DNA of 64,000 nt, from positions 4,154,151 through 4,218,150 of the forward strand of contig OZ024878.1 of the NCBI GenBank assembly GCA_964017185.1. Direction: 5' to 3'. A model generated the notes under the pieces. That model made no database searches and was not told the DNA's origin. It worked only from the letters and a program-made list of their open reading frames with translations. Positions within the stretch are counted from its first letter, which is position 1, and every line of letters starts with the position of its first letter. The DNA comes from Rugalucina vietnamica. Taxonomy: Eukaryota; Mollusca; Bivalvia; Lucinida; Lucinidae. The translations under genes were made by a program, and so were the position numbers. Positions 1 through 9,277 of the stretch are shown in pieces.

Positions 1-174
1 GGCCATTCTGGATCATGATGGCAGGGTGGAGCCCGTGAAGGCTAGCCTAAGGACTGACAATAGGGGTTGATAATGGGTAGAGTAGGGATCTAAGGGGAAA
101 GGGTCTCGGGGGCCAATCTGGATGGCAGGATGGAACCTGTGAAGGCTAGCCTCAGGACGGACAATAGGGATAGG
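1..174. repeat. Two-copy tandem repeat, ~110-bp unit, in PINX1 intron
   Basis: The block starting GGCCATTCTGGAT at position 1 recurs at 111 as GGCCAATCTGGAT. Both copies share GGCAGG(G/A)TGGA, GTGAAGGCTAGCCT and GACAATAGGG. Copy 1 may be cut by the window edge. It is non-coding and lies upstream of the first visible exon; I see nothing else in 175-428. Confidence 0.7.
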
Positions 175-428
175 CTAGACCTTTTTCAGTTATTTTTCAT
201 TTTAGTTTTGAAGAGATGGTTTTGTTCTGGTTTTGTTAGGTCCTGATTATCATTTACATTTTGCTTTTTGTTTCTGAGCTGTACAATTGTAGCTGCAGGA
301 ATGAGAAATGATTGTTCATAACTTAACTGGCTTTGAATATTCCAATATGTTTTAAAAACTAAGCTAACTTCCCATTATACCTCTACTGTGATAGATTTGT
401 TCATTTACCTTGCTTTCAATTTTGACAG

Positions 429-603
429 GTGTGGGTTGTTCCAAGAGTTACGCCGACAACTGGATAGCTCATCAGGATGACTTCAATGCCCTGCTAGCTA
501 ATCTAGGTCAGGACCACGGGGGTGGGGGTAACAGCTCCGAGGAGGAAGCCGTCAAAGTCAGTAGTCTAGAGGAAAAGTCCAGGACCTCTAAAGGCAGAGT
601 ACA
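429..603 (+). CDS. PINX1: PINX1-like protein, internal exon (end of G-patch region)
   Basis: This exon is flanked by a pyrimidine-rich acceptor ending TTTTGACAG (428) and by a GTAAGT donor (604). It opens with the last two bases of a split codon and closes with the first two of the next. The peptide contains DNWIAHQDDFNALLANL followed by SLEEKSRTSKGRV. In animal PINX1 proteins (PIN2/TERF1-interacting telomerase inhibitor 1, yeast Gno1 relatives) the segment just after the G-patch reads DNWIAHQDDF followed by SLEEKSK. The family binds TRF1 and telomerase, acts in the nucleolus, and in yeast activates the Prp43 helicase during rRNA processing. The G-patch and start codon lie upstream of the window. 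The match is by recall, but it is specific and continues in the next two exons. Confidence 0.9.
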
Positions 604-994
604 GTAAGTTGGAAAAATTTAATCCCACTAAAGAGATAAAAATGACTTCTTGTTACTTGGTAATAAACTTCATATAGGTCCTTTAATAGAGTAAAAGTAT
701 TTTAAACTTTAATAAGAATGCCCATAGATCAATCATGTACAGCATGTCCTTTTTGTCTAAAATTTAAATATTCTGTAGATTTTGCCCCAAAAAGTTCAAT
801 ATTTTTGACACATTAGATAACCATAGTACTCTTTAGCACTCAGGAATTGTCCCGATAAGACTTCAAAATGGTTGACCATGATGTTAAACCACAAATGAAA
901 CATACAGATCAAAACAATTTCATAAAATTAATGTTCCAACTAGAATTTGTTTTCTAGGTGAAAACTGATAACTCCCCCTTTCTAAGTGCATGTC

Positions 995-2322
995 CAAAAT
1001 ATGCAAGCAAGAGTTATAGCTTGTGCATCACATATCCTGTCATTCTGTTTTATAAATTTACCAAGTTTCATTGAAATATCTCTTACGGTTTTCAAGTTAT
1101 AGAGCGGACACGAAATTGTATGGAAAATAATCAGAGGGAAATAACTCCAAAGATATGAAAGCAAGAGTTATGATTCTTGTGCATGACACATCGTCTCATC
1201 ATGCTTTATAAGTGTACCAAGTTTCATTGAAAAATCTCTAATGGTTTTTTAGTTATAGAGCAGACACAAAATTGTATGAAAAATAGTCAAAGGGAAATAT
1301 AAAGATATGCAAGCAAGAGTTATGGTTCTTTAGCATGACACATCATCTCATCGTATCGTGCTTTATAAGTGTACCAAGTTTCATTGAAATATCTCTTAAG
1401 GTTTTCAAGTTATAGAGCGGACATGAAATTGTATGGAAAATAATCAAAGGGAAATATCTCCAAAGATATGAAAAAGCAAGAGTTATAAATCTTGTGCATG
1501 ACACATCGTCTCATCATGTTTTATAAGTGTACCAAGTTTCATTGAAATATCTCTTACGGTTTTCGAGTTATAGAGCAGACACGATGTTGTATGGAAAATG
1601 ATCAGAGAGAAATAGCTCCAAAGATATGCAAGCAAGAGTTATGGTTCTTTAGCATGACACATCACTCACCGTGCTTTATAAGTGTACCAAGTTTCATTGA
1701 AATATCTCTTACGGTTTTCAAGTTACAGTTCAACCTCATTATAACACGCCTCATTATAAGGCGGTTTTCAATACAACATGGCCATGTCATGGCTCCCAAA
1801 ATGATTATTTTGTTATATGTCTATTGTAAATAACCTCATTATAATGCGGTTCACTTATAACACGGTCTATTTCCATGGACCCCAAAGATAGCGTTATAAT
1901 GAGGTTGACCTGTATAGAGCGGACATGAAATTGTATGGAAAATATCTCCAAAGATATGAAAGCAAGAGTTATAATTCTTGTGCATGACACATCGTCTCAT
2001 CATGTTTTATAAGTGTACCAAGTTTCATTGAAATATCTCTTACGGTTTTCGAGTTATAGAGCGGACACGAAATTGTATGGAAAATAATCAGAGGGAAATA
2101 ACTCCAAAGATATGAAAGCAAGAGTTATGGTTCTTGTGCATGACACATTGTCTCATCATGCTTTATAAGTGTATCAAGTTTCATAGAAATGTCTTTGACG
2201 GTTTTCGAGTTATGGAGCGGACACGATTTGTGATGGACAGACACACAGATGGACGGACAGACAGATGCACGGGGAAAAACAATATGTCTCCCGACCCTTT
2301 GGGGGGAGACATAATTATCAAA
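995..2322. repeat. Intronic 157-bp tandem array ending in a stem-loop (Helitron/Helentron-like non-autonomous element?)
   Basis: About eight units recur every ~157 bp; the motif CCAAGTTTCATTGAAA falls near 1060, 1217, 1374, 1531, 1687 and 2018, with a variant near 2174. Each unit also holds GCAAGAGTTAT, TGCATGACACATC, GGTTTTCRAGTTATAGAGC and GAAATTGTATGGAAAA. The array ends in a GGACAGACRCACAGATGG-type tract (2229-2270) and a hairpin (2284-2312, arms ATGTCTCCC/GGGAGACAT). Bivalve genomes are known for non-autonomous Helentron/'pearl'-type elements with central ~160-bp tandem cores, and this fits that architecture. The class is inference. It lies within the PINX1 intron 604-2349. Confidence 0.7.
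1726..1912. mobile_element. pogo/Tigger-like MITE (187 bp) with TA duplication
   Basis: The terminal inverted repeats are CAGTTCAACCTCATTATAAC at the left and, read from the right end, CAGGTCAACCTCATTATAAC: one mismatch in 20. TA flanks both sides (1724-1725 and 1913-1914). Neighbouring copies of the 157-bp repeat read CAAGTTATAGAGCGG uninterrupted, so the empty site and the TA duplication are directly visible. CAG termini with a TA target duplication are typical of the pogo/Tigger branch of Tc1-mariner. No transposase is encoded. Confidence 0.88.
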
Positions 2323-2349
2323 GTTTTTATTAAACTTTTTATGTTACAG

Positions 2350-2467
2350 TTACCATAAGTTTACCAAAGGCAAAGATTTGTCATTGAAATCGTCCAGTGA
2401 TCTTGATTGTGTGTTTGGAAAGAGAAAATCACAGTCTGAGAGTAACACACCACTGAACCAGTCAGAG
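2350..2467 (+). CDS. PINX1: PINX1-like protein, second visible exon
   Basis: The acceptor is TTATGTTACAG (2349) and the donor is GTATGT (2468). The first base completes the His codon left open at 603. The exon then reads 39 codons in frame, giving YHKFTKGKDL, DLDCVFGKRKS and a serine/asparagine-rich end. Human PINX1 has YMKFTKGKDLSS and DLDCIFGKR at this point, so both splice junctions and the frame are supported by family similarity. The intron before it (604-2349) is filled largely by a tandem-repeat element. In the intron after it, a MITE begins within six bases of the donor. The exon ends in phase 0. Confidence 0.9.
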
Positions 2468-2472
2468 GTATG

Positions 2473-2687
2473 TGAGCTGCGACGCGAGAAAAACAATCTT
2501 CGAGGTTTCTGACCAGGTCCGACACAAACCAGCCTGTGCAGCTACAGAAGCAGGCTAGAAGCTTGAAATTTTGTACTAGCTGTGTAGCGAAAACAAAGGT
2601 GCTGATAAGCCTCGAGGTTACCACGAAGCTGGTCTGTGCCTTTGTTTTTGCAAAGGCAAAAATCTTGTTTTCCCATGACGCGGCTTA
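2473..2687. mobile_element. Hairpin MITE, family A copy, abutting PINX1 splice donor
   Basis: The left end TGAGCTGCGACGCGAGAAAA pairs imperfectly with the right end, TTTTCCCATGACGCGGCTTA. The interior has the family's second palindrome around GCGAAAACAAAGG ... CCTTTGTTTTTGC. Other copies are at 4289, 4944, 6836, 12808 and split at 9218/12603. The left end overlaps the last base of the GTATGT donor of the exon ending at 2467. I see nothing notable in the rest of the intron (2688-2994). Confidence 0.75.
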
Positions 2688-2994
2688 AATTGGAGTTATA
2701 TTGCTAAGTTGGTGAGCTTTAAATACACAGGAGTTAATTCTTGGGTAAGCCTCATAGACTTTGGACAGTTTATGTCACCTATACTATTAGCATAGCGCAC
2801 ATTCTATCTTCATTAACTATTAAACATCTGTTATTTCTCTAGTTAGCACAAGAGGGATAATGACATATTATTTTCATGGTCAAATCTTCAGGATTGATTG
2901 AAAAAAAGGCATTTTAAGTCACCTGCTTGATGATAAATAGATATTTATGAGTGGTACAAACATGCATTTTCATGATAGTGTTATTTTCTTCTAG

Positions 2995-4143
2995 GCCAAC
3001 TCTGATGCCTCAGACACGGAGGAAATTCCTACATCAGGACTAAAAACTGTGAAGAGTTCGGACAGTGTCCAGAGCTACTTTGCGAAGAAAATGGCTGAGA
3101 AGAAAGCAAAGCTCACTGGGAATTATGTCAAAGACGATAGTCATCTTGAATCTACCATTGAAGAAAAAACAGAGGACGATATGATCAATGGTATTGAAGA
3201 TAGGGATGAGCCAATCTCGGATGTGCAAGTTGACCAGAAAGAAAAAAAGAAAAGTAAGAAAAAGTCAAAGAAAAATAAAAAAGCAAAAGAGGAAAAGGTT
3301 GATGAAGAAGGGATCTGGTTTGGAGGGAAAAATGAAAATGACAAAGTAGAAAATGATTCAGATCAGGCAGACAAAAATACTGATGGAAAATTAACAGATG
3401 ATTTAGTAAATGTTAATTGTAATGATAATGAAAATAGTGACAATGCAAGAGTAAAGAAAAAGAAGAAAAAAAATAAGAAAACTAAACCAGAAAAAGTTCC
3501 TGATTGTGAAAAAGTTGAAGCAACTTCTGAAAATGCTACAAATGAAAGTAAGGTAGATGTACAAGATGAAAGTACTGACCAGGTTGATGAAATAATACCT
3601 AAGAAAAAGAAAAAGTCAAAGAAAAGTAAAAATAATGATAACGGAAGTATAAGAATAGATATAGCAACAGATGTTGCTTCAAATGAAGTCAGACAGGACA
3701 GGGAAAAAGTACAAGAAAATGGCAATGAGTGTGATAAGACAGACGTAGATAGTCTTAACATAAAATCAAAAAAGAAAAATAAAAAGTCAAAGAAAAGAAC
3801 AGAAACAACTTCAGATATGTCAGTTAATCACAAAGATGGTGATTCTGAATTGCAAGAATCTCAAACTCCAGCTAGTGAAATGGATCAAGCTACACCTTCA
3901 AAGAAAAGGAAGATAGAAAAGGTTGACAGTGGCACGAAGAATGCTAAAGAAACTGAAAGTGAGGGTAAAGAAAGTGATAGTAAGAGGAGAAAAAATGGTT
4001 CAGATGATTTTCTAAATTATGATTGCGATAGTGCTTTTAATGGTGCTAATCTGTCCCAAGTAAAGGGGTACTCAGGTTTGACAAAGAGGGTTGTTGTTAA
4101 TGGATTGAAAAGAAGATATAGCAAGAAATTTCAGCAGGATTGA
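2995..4143 (+). CDS. PINX1: PINX1-like protein, terminal exon with long Lys-rich tail
   Basis: The acceptor is TTTTCTTCTAG (2994). The exon runs 382 codons in frame to TGA at 4141. Near its start SVQSYFAKKMAEKK matches the IQEYFAKRM segment of vertebrate PINX1. The rest is low-complexity: at least five lysine clusters of the K-K-x-S-K-K type (about 3235-3300, 3453-3490, 3601-3635, 3763-3800, 3898-3920) alternate with acidic Asp/Glu/Asn/Ser spacers. One of them, PSKKRKIEK, looks like a classical nuclear localisation signal. This exon alone is longer than the whole 328-residue human protein, so the tail is expanded. Such tails suit nucleolar and RNA or acidic-protein binding (inference). The last ~30 residues (GYSGLTKRVVVNGLKRRYSKKF) are not low-complexity, and I do not recognise them. 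Confidence 0.9.
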   Translation, partial: ANSDASDTEEIPTSGLKTVKSSDSVQSYFAKKMAEKKAKLTGNYVKDDSHLESTIEEKTEDDMINGIEDRDEPISDVQVDQKEKKKSKKKSKKNKKAKEEKVDEEGIWFGGKNENDKVENDSDQADKNTDGKLTDDLVNVNCNDNENSDNARVKKKKKKNKKTKPEKVPDCEKVEATSENATNESKVDVQDESTDQVDEIIPKKKKKSKKSKNNDNGSIRIDIATDVASNEVRQDREKVQENGNECDKTDVDSLNIKSKKKNKKSKKRTETTSDMSVNHKDGDSELQESQTPASEMDQATPSKKRKIEKVDSGTKNAKETESEGKESDSKRRKNGSDDFLNYDCDSAFNGANLSQVKGYSGLTKRVVVNGLKRRYSKKFQQD

Positions 4144-4250
4144 GCATGACCTAAATTGACCTTGCATGGCCATTATATGCATATAAGAGTAGTACTAAAA
4201 TGTTGATAAAAATTTAGCTTACTTTCCATGTTTCATAGCAGTAGGTGTTC

Positions 4251-4256
4251 AATAAA
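4251..4256 (+). terminator. Poly(A) signal AATAAA of PINX1
   Basis: AATAAA lies 107 bases after the PINX1 stop codon and is followed by a T/G-rich stretch (TTGTCTCATG, GATTGTGATT). It is the first canonical hexamer downstream, and dispersed repeats begin right after it (4289). Confidence 0.7.
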
Positions 4257-4288
4257 ATTGTCTCATGAAGATTGTGATTCCAAGCATA

Positions 4289-4500
4289 TGAGCCACCTCA
4301 TGAGAATACCAGCAATCTGCATATGTGAAACAAAAGAAGCGAAGCTGATCAGCACCTTTGTTTTCACTACATGGATAGTACATTCCTCTACTTTCTAAAT
4401 CCAAAGTTTCCCGCCTCTAGCCATATTCTGTGCTTGTACAGCCCGGTTGTGTAGGACCTGTTCGGAAACCACATTATTGGTTTTCCCAAGAGGCGGCTCA
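4289..4500. mobile_element. Hairpin MITE, family A copy (212 bp)
   Basis: The left end TGAGCCACCTCATGAGAATA and right end TTTTCCCAAGAGGCGGCTCA are imperfect inverted repeats. The inner landmarks match the 4944 copy: CAATCTGCATATG, CTTTCTAAATCC, CTGTGCTTGTACAGC and GACCTGTTCGGAAACCACAT. The central palindrome is partly deleted. Confidence 0.8.
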
Positions 4501-4629
4501 CATGTTATCATGGGAATGTAAGCAAAATTTATAATGTGTAATTAACCAAATATTAATCTATAGTGCTATTTCTTTGACCATGCCAGCTGACCTTTGATAA
4601 CAGTTACACTAACAGTTACATGTAGAAGA

Positions 4630-4742
4630 ATTGTACTATCCCTGTAGAGAAAACAAAGGCGCTGATCAACTTCGCGGTTATTGCAAAGCTTATCTTTGTT
4701 TTAACGTATGCATAAATCCAGTTTTCTCAAGATGCAATTCAT
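4630..4742. mobile_element. Truncated family A MITE
   Basis: Only the half carrying GAGAAAACAAAGGCGCTGAT, the central GCGGTTATTGC region and a decayed right end (CCAGTTTTCTCAAGATGCAA) is present. The other inverted repeat is missing. Confidence 0.6.
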
Positions 4743-4943
4743 TTAACGGACAGAGATCAGCTGTTACAAAACCATTAAATAAGAGGATATTTACTTTTTT
4801 GAGGTGAATACCAAATATATTTCATAGAGTGAGTTGAAAACATCAAAATTTTCATGTATGTGTTTGTTGATCAGACTGCTTCAAATAGACATTTTGTGTA
4901 ATGACATTCCGATCAGGCCAATAAAACATGTCAACATGAAAAA

Positions 4944-5180
4944 TGAGCCGCCTCGTGAGAAAACCAACAATCTGCATATGCGAAAACAAAGACACAGATC
5001 AGCTTCGCGGTAACCGCGAAGCTGGTCCGTGCCTTTGTTTTCGCTACACGGATAGTACTATTTCTCCTCTACTTAAATCCAAAATTTCAAGGTTCTATCT
5101 CTTTTTCTGTGCTTGTACAGGCTGGTTTGTGTCGGACCTGTTCGGAAACCACATTGTTGGTTTTCCCACGAGGCGGCTCA
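4944..5180. mobile_element. Hairpin MITE, family A, best-preserved copy (237 bp)
   Basis: The termini TGAGCCGCCTCGTGAGAAAA and TTTTCCCACGAGGCGGCTCA form a ~30-bp inverted repeat with one mismatch in the first 20. Inside lies a second, nested palindrome: GCGAAAACAAAGACACAGAT ... GTGCCTTTGTTTTCGC, with AGCTTCGCGG/CCGCGAAGCT at its centre. The element is therefore a hairpin next to a hairpin. It encodes no protein; the 99-codon reading frame across it is fortuitous. Confidence 0.85.
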
Positions 5181-5632
5181 AATGTCTAATGAGAGTAGAA
5201 AACCCCATGGTAGTATTAACAAACAGTAGTCACAACTGGTAAAGCGGCACGGTAAAAGAAAAAACAATAACACTAGTTTTATATGCAAGACATATTGCAA
5301 ACAAGTGGCTTATACCATATTTGCAGATGACCGCATGATGAATGCTATTTGAAATGAAATGAAATTTGTGCTTGTTGAAGTGTGAAACATAAAGTCTACC
5401 TACTGTTGAAAATTGTTTGTCTTTATGAAACGTCTACCATGATTGTGATGAGAGGAATTAAGATTGTCTTTAGTGATTAAATGTTATTTATTTTACTTCA
5501 GATACAATGAATTTACATGTTAATAGTGGTTATCACGAAACTGTGACGAAAGCATGCCCATGCAATATATAGAAATTTTTTTTCAGCTTTAAATATTGAA
5601 AATTTCAGTAGAAAATTGTTGATATTTGTTAT
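5181..5632. other. Anonymous AT-rich spacer
   Basis: I see no gene, repeat family or RNA in this stretch. Confidence 0.5.
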
Positions 5633-5815
5633 TTTTGCTCAAAACAAAGATTGTGGGTACACATTAGAACTTACTGCCTCGCTGAGGCGGTTCTAACGAG
5701 TACCCACAGTCTATGTTTTGGAGCAAAACTAAGAAAAATGGGTATATTCATACCCCAGTTTTGCTATATAAATGTGGGGTATAGTGGGTATACATTTCAC
5801 GGACATGTTTTCCTG
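5633..5815. repeat. Hairpin repeat, family H
   Basis: Bases 5633-5728 form a long imperfect hairpin: TTTTGCTC and GAGCAAAA at the base, GTGGGTAC and GTACCCAC mid-stem, GCCTC/GAGGC at the loop. The associated tail (GTGGGGTATAGTGGGTATAC, CACGGACATGTTTTCCTG) recurs in reverse orientation at 13186-13345. A fragment is at 6690-6745 and a scrap near 17990. Confidence 0.75.
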
Positions 5816-6044
5816 ATGAGTGATTATGGGTGGCGAAGGAAACTAACTAAATAACGGAGAAAAACCTCCAACCTTGGATGTGCAAGCACTACCCTGCTAC
5901 ATGCTTTGACTCTGATTGAACACTGACTGCAAAGGTGACAAGCGAGTGAGTGAATTACTACGCTATCCTGTAATCAAGTTCATCCAAGCCAAGTTTGAGA
6001 ATTTTAAAATACAACTTTCTCAGTGCCTCTATATTTTGGCATTT

Positions 6045-6345
6045 TTAGCTCACCTGAGCTGAAATAGGAAAGGTACTCTAGCCTGCATCGGTGCATGCTT
6101 ACGCTGTTCACACTTTCAAACAAATATATCTGAGACCACCAGACCAACTGCAGTCAAATTCAATCTGAAGCACCACGGGGGTGGGGGAAAGGTTGTGTGA
6201 AATTGGATCAGAACTCTGGTTTCCATGGCAACAGATAGCTCCCATAGACTTAAATGGGTAAAACAAAAATCTTTTCTGAAACCGCAAGGCACAGAGCTTT
6301 TATATTTGTGTGTAAAAAAAAACAAAAAAACTTTGACACAGATTC
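6045..6345. repeat. AGCTCACCTGAGC-type dispersed repeat copy
   Basis: It opens with the TTTTTAGCTCACCTGAGC terminus that also ends, in reverse orientation, the repeats finishing at 8627 and 8876 (GGCTCAGGTGAGCTAA). The body (GGTTTCCATGGCAACAGATA and flanks) is single-copy here. The right boundary is approximate. I see nothing in 6346-6689. Confidence 0.5.
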
Positions 6346-6689
6346 TAGTGATTAAATGAACCAAACTAAGGAATATATGAAATGACAAAACGGAAAGATC
6401 AAAACTACAATATACAGCATATATCTGCGTGGGTATTTAAATATACATGCATGAAGAGCAAAATGACTCGCTTTTTCCCAATAACCTAGCCATCCGGCTA
6501 ACATCAAAGCAGAGGCAGACAGAAAACATGGATAAATCACAGCAGAAACATCATGGAATGGTCAATATTGGAGGGCTAAATTCTATTTAATGGGGGCCAA
6601 TCTTGTGATTTGACAACAAAAACTTGTGCAGTTATAATAAAAGCTTCCTAGTTCGTTAATGAAGCAACACAGTAAACAGCCCATGTGAG

Positions 6690-6745
6690 GGGAGGCGGTT
6701 TCAACGTGTACCCACAATCTATGTTTTGAGCAAAAACAATGAAAG
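6690..6745. repeat. Family H fragment
   Basis: GAGGCGGTTTCAACGTGTAC followed by CCACAATCTATGTTTTGAGC matches the right half of the hairpin at 5633-5728. Confidence 0.6.
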
Positions 6746-6835
6746 TTTTCACTTTTTACGACTAAAGAGAAATCTGTATGTTACATGGGCGTGTTTTCGT
6801 AACGTTTGGGATACCATGAGAGGAAGGAGTCTATG

Positions 6836-7048
6836 CAAGAAAACTGGTCTTCGGGGTTTCCGACCAGGTCTGACACTGACTGGCCTGTACAGTCACAGAA
6901 AAAGGCTAGAGGCTTAAAATTTTGGCTATAAGTAGAAGAGGAATTTGCACTATCCGAGTAGCGAAAACAAAGGCACTGATCAGCTGTGTAGTTGCTGCAT
7001 GGCTGATCTGCGCCTTTGTTTTCACCAGTTTTCTCATGATGCAGCTCA
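6836..7048. mobile_element. Family A MITE copy
   Basis: It begins AAGAAAACTGGTCTTCGGGG and ends CCAGTTTTCTCATGATGCAG then CTCA. It carries GACCAGGTCTGACACTGAC, CAGTCACAGAAAAAGGCTAG, AGCGAAAACAAAGGCACTGA and GCGCCTTTGTTTTC in the family order. The central palindrome is degenerate. Confidence 0.75.
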
Positions 7049-7074
7049 AATGCGACTGTACATACCCAGTCTTA

Positions 7075-8627
7075 CAAAAACAAGAGGACCAATGGTCCTG
7101 TAAACGCTCACCTGAGAGCTGCTGTATATACCAATAAACATGTTTGAATATTATAGAAAATAGTCCCCATGTAGGGGCAGATGAAGTCCTGGGGCCATTT
7201 TTTTTTTTTTTCAGAATAATCGCTATCCTGTCCATTTGCCAATTTCTAAGTTTTTCCCTTCAAATGACATTTTACTTGAACAGTTTACCCATTCAAATAC
7301 ATAGGCAACCCATGTTGACCTTGCCTTAAAATAGGTCAAGGTCATCACAGGGTCATGATTTATATACACATTGTAGTGCTTGAGTCATCGTTGCTTCATG
7401 CCAAGTTTCTTTGAAATCTGTAAACCAGTTCCGGAGAAGAAGAATTTTGAAGTGTTTTACCATATATGGGCATGGCAGCCATCTTGGTCACGTGACCTGG
7501 ATTATTTATATATACATTGGTTCCCCTTTCCTATAGATGCTACATATAAAATTTGGCTTTGATTGGCCAAGCGGTTTCAGAGAAGAAGATCTTTGAATAT
7601 TATTGTAATATACATGTATATTGCCCCAGGGTGGGGGCAGACCAACCCCTAGGGTCCAATTTTTTCAGAATCACATATCTTCAGTCCATTTGCACATTTC
7701 CTGCAATTTTTTCCTTTCAAATGATATTTTATCATTTTTTCCTATTCAAATGCATGGGCAACCTATTTTGACCTTGCCGTAAAAGTAGGTCAAGTTCATC
7801 CAAGCGTCATAATTTATAAAACATTGTAGTACTCCAGTCCCCGATGCTTCATGCCAAGTTTCGTTGAAATCGGTCCAGTGGTTCCGGAGAAGAAGAATTT
7901 TAAAGGGTTTTTACCATATATGGGCATGGCGGCCATCTTGATCATGTGACCAGGATTATTTATAAACACATTGATTCCCCCTAACCAAGGAGTTTCTATA
8001 TATAGAAACTCCTTGCCCTAACCATAGATGCTTCTTATAAAATTTGGCCTTGATTGGCCAAGTGGTTTCAGAGAAGATCTTTGAATATTTTTGTAATATA
8101 CATGTTTATTGCCCCGGGGTGGGGGCCGACCAACCCCTGGGGTCCAGTTTTTTTCAGAATCACATATCTTCAGTCCATTTGCACATTTCCTGCAAGTTTT
8201 TCCTTTCAAATGTCATTTGATTTTCCCCATTCAAATGCACGGGCAACCTATGTAATAATGTTGACCTTGCCGTAAAATAGGTCAAGGTCATGCAAAGGTC
8301 ATTATTTATAAATACATTGTAGTACTCCAGTCCCTGATGCTTCATGTCAAGTTTCGTTGAAATCGGTCCAGTGGTTCCGGAGAAGAATTTTGTAGGGTTT
8401 TTAAAATATATTGGCGTGGCGGCCATCTTGGTCATGTGACCTGGATTATTTAAAAACACATTGATTCCCCCTTCCCATAGATGCTTCATATAAAATTTGG
8501 CCTTGATTGGCCAAGCGGTTTCAGAGAAGAAGATCTTTGAAAAGTGTGGAGGGCGGACGGACGGACGCCGGATCATGGCCATCCTATAAGCTCACATTGT
8601 GAGCCTAACGGCTCAGGTGAGCTAATA
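7075..8627. repeat. Composite mollusc-type repeat, three diverged ~455-490-bp units
   Basis: The left terminus is AAAACAAGAGGACCAATGGT with a short GGACC/GGTCC dyad and CGCTCACCTGAG. The right terminus has GGGCGGACGGACGGACGCCG, then CTCACATTGTGAGCC and GGCTCAGGTGAGCTAA. Three internal units share GACCTTGCCKTAAAATAGGT (about 7319, 7772, 8266), CGTTGAAATCGGTCCAGTGG and GGCCATCTTGRTCATGTGAC (about 7471, 7927, 8417). There is no reading frame of interest, and short frames across it are not conserved between units. Confidence 0.75.
7979..8023. mobile_element. 29-bp palindromic micro-insertion with 8-bp flanking duplication
   Basis: Bases 7987-8014 are a perfect 28-bp palindrome, with half-site AAGGAGTTTCTATA. 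The insertion (7987-8015) is flanked by CCCTAACC at 7979-7986 and 8016-8023. The sister units read straight through at this point (CCCCCTTCCCATAGATGCTT), so this is an insertion. Confidence 0.75.
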
Positions 8628-8876
8628 AATAAGCCCACTGGTTCTGAAGATTTTTAGGCATTTTTGAGCCAGGCAGCCATGTTGAGCATGTTACTATTTT
8701 CATAAACAAACAACCCATGGGGACTCCACATAAAATTTGGCACTTATTGGCCAAATGGTTTCAGTGATCTCACGATTATGGACCAATGGACAACAACAAT
8801 GAGATGATGGATCACAGGTAAAGTATTAGTTTACTATAAGCTCAGCAGGCGGGCCTTTTGCTCAGGTGAGCTAACA
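8628..8876. repeat. Further AGCTCACCTGAGC-type unit
   Basis: It resembles the 3' part of the preceding composite (CACATAAAATTTGGCACTTA, TTGGCCAAATGGTTTCAG) and ends TTTTGCTCAGGTGAGCTAAC. It is diverged and probably older. Confidence 0.6.
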
Positions 8877-8975
8877 ACAGACTGCTAAAGTTTCTGATAA
8901 CTCATTTCCTTTTTTTCTCCCTATAGCCTGTATTACAAAATGGGCATCGCGATCTTGAGTTTAAATCCAATGTTA

Positions 8976-9172
8976 GCGGCCCCCGTGGCCGAGCTGTTTA
9001 TAAGAGCGCTGTTTCTTAATCACTGGATCATCTCGCTGGTGTGTCACGTGAGACAAGCCAAGTTCTGCTGTTGTTTTTATCGGGATTCTCTGTTATCACC
9101 CACCTAATGATTGGCTCGGCTCATATGATCTGAAATAATCTTGAAAGGGACGTAAAACTGAATTTAAAAAAA
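8976..9172 (+). mobile_element. tRNA-derived SINE (197 bp) with 13-bp target duplication
   Basis: The 5' end GCGGCCCCCGTGGCCGAGC is tRNA Ser/Leu-like with a box A. The 3' end reads GAAAGGGACGTAAAACTGAA and then an A-run, as in mollusc SINEs that finish with a GACGTTAAAC-type tail. AAATCCAATGTTA (8963-8975) and AAATCCGATGTTA (9173-9185) are target-site duplications with one mismatch. Box B is decayed, so it is an old copy. Confidence 0.85.
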
Positions 9173-9217
9173 AAATCCGATGTTACAACAAAGTAGGACA
9201 GAGTCAACCACTGTGCC

Positions 9218-9277
9218 CCGGTCCTACCGGTCATCGGGGTTTCCGGACAGTCACAGAAGCAGGCTAGAAGCTTGAAA
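9218..9277. mobile_element. Left piece of a family A MITE, split by a foldback element
   Basis: CATCGGGGTTTCCGGACAGT and CACAGAAGCAGGCTAGAAGC then TTGAAA match the left half of family A. The continuation is at 12603. Confidence 0.75.

Noticed and set aside
995-2322. Common ancestry of the 157-bp intronic repeat and the 177-bp satellite (both have CCAARTTTCATT and TTTTCGAG-like words)
   Set aside because: Only short AT-rich words are shared, in inconsistent spacing. A proper alignment against shuffled controls would be needed, and I cannot support homology by eye.
3141-3761. Minus-strand frames rich in Phe/Leu/Ser opposite the PINX1 tail
   Set aside because: They are antisense shadows of lysine-rich codons (AAA/AAG read as TTT/CTT).
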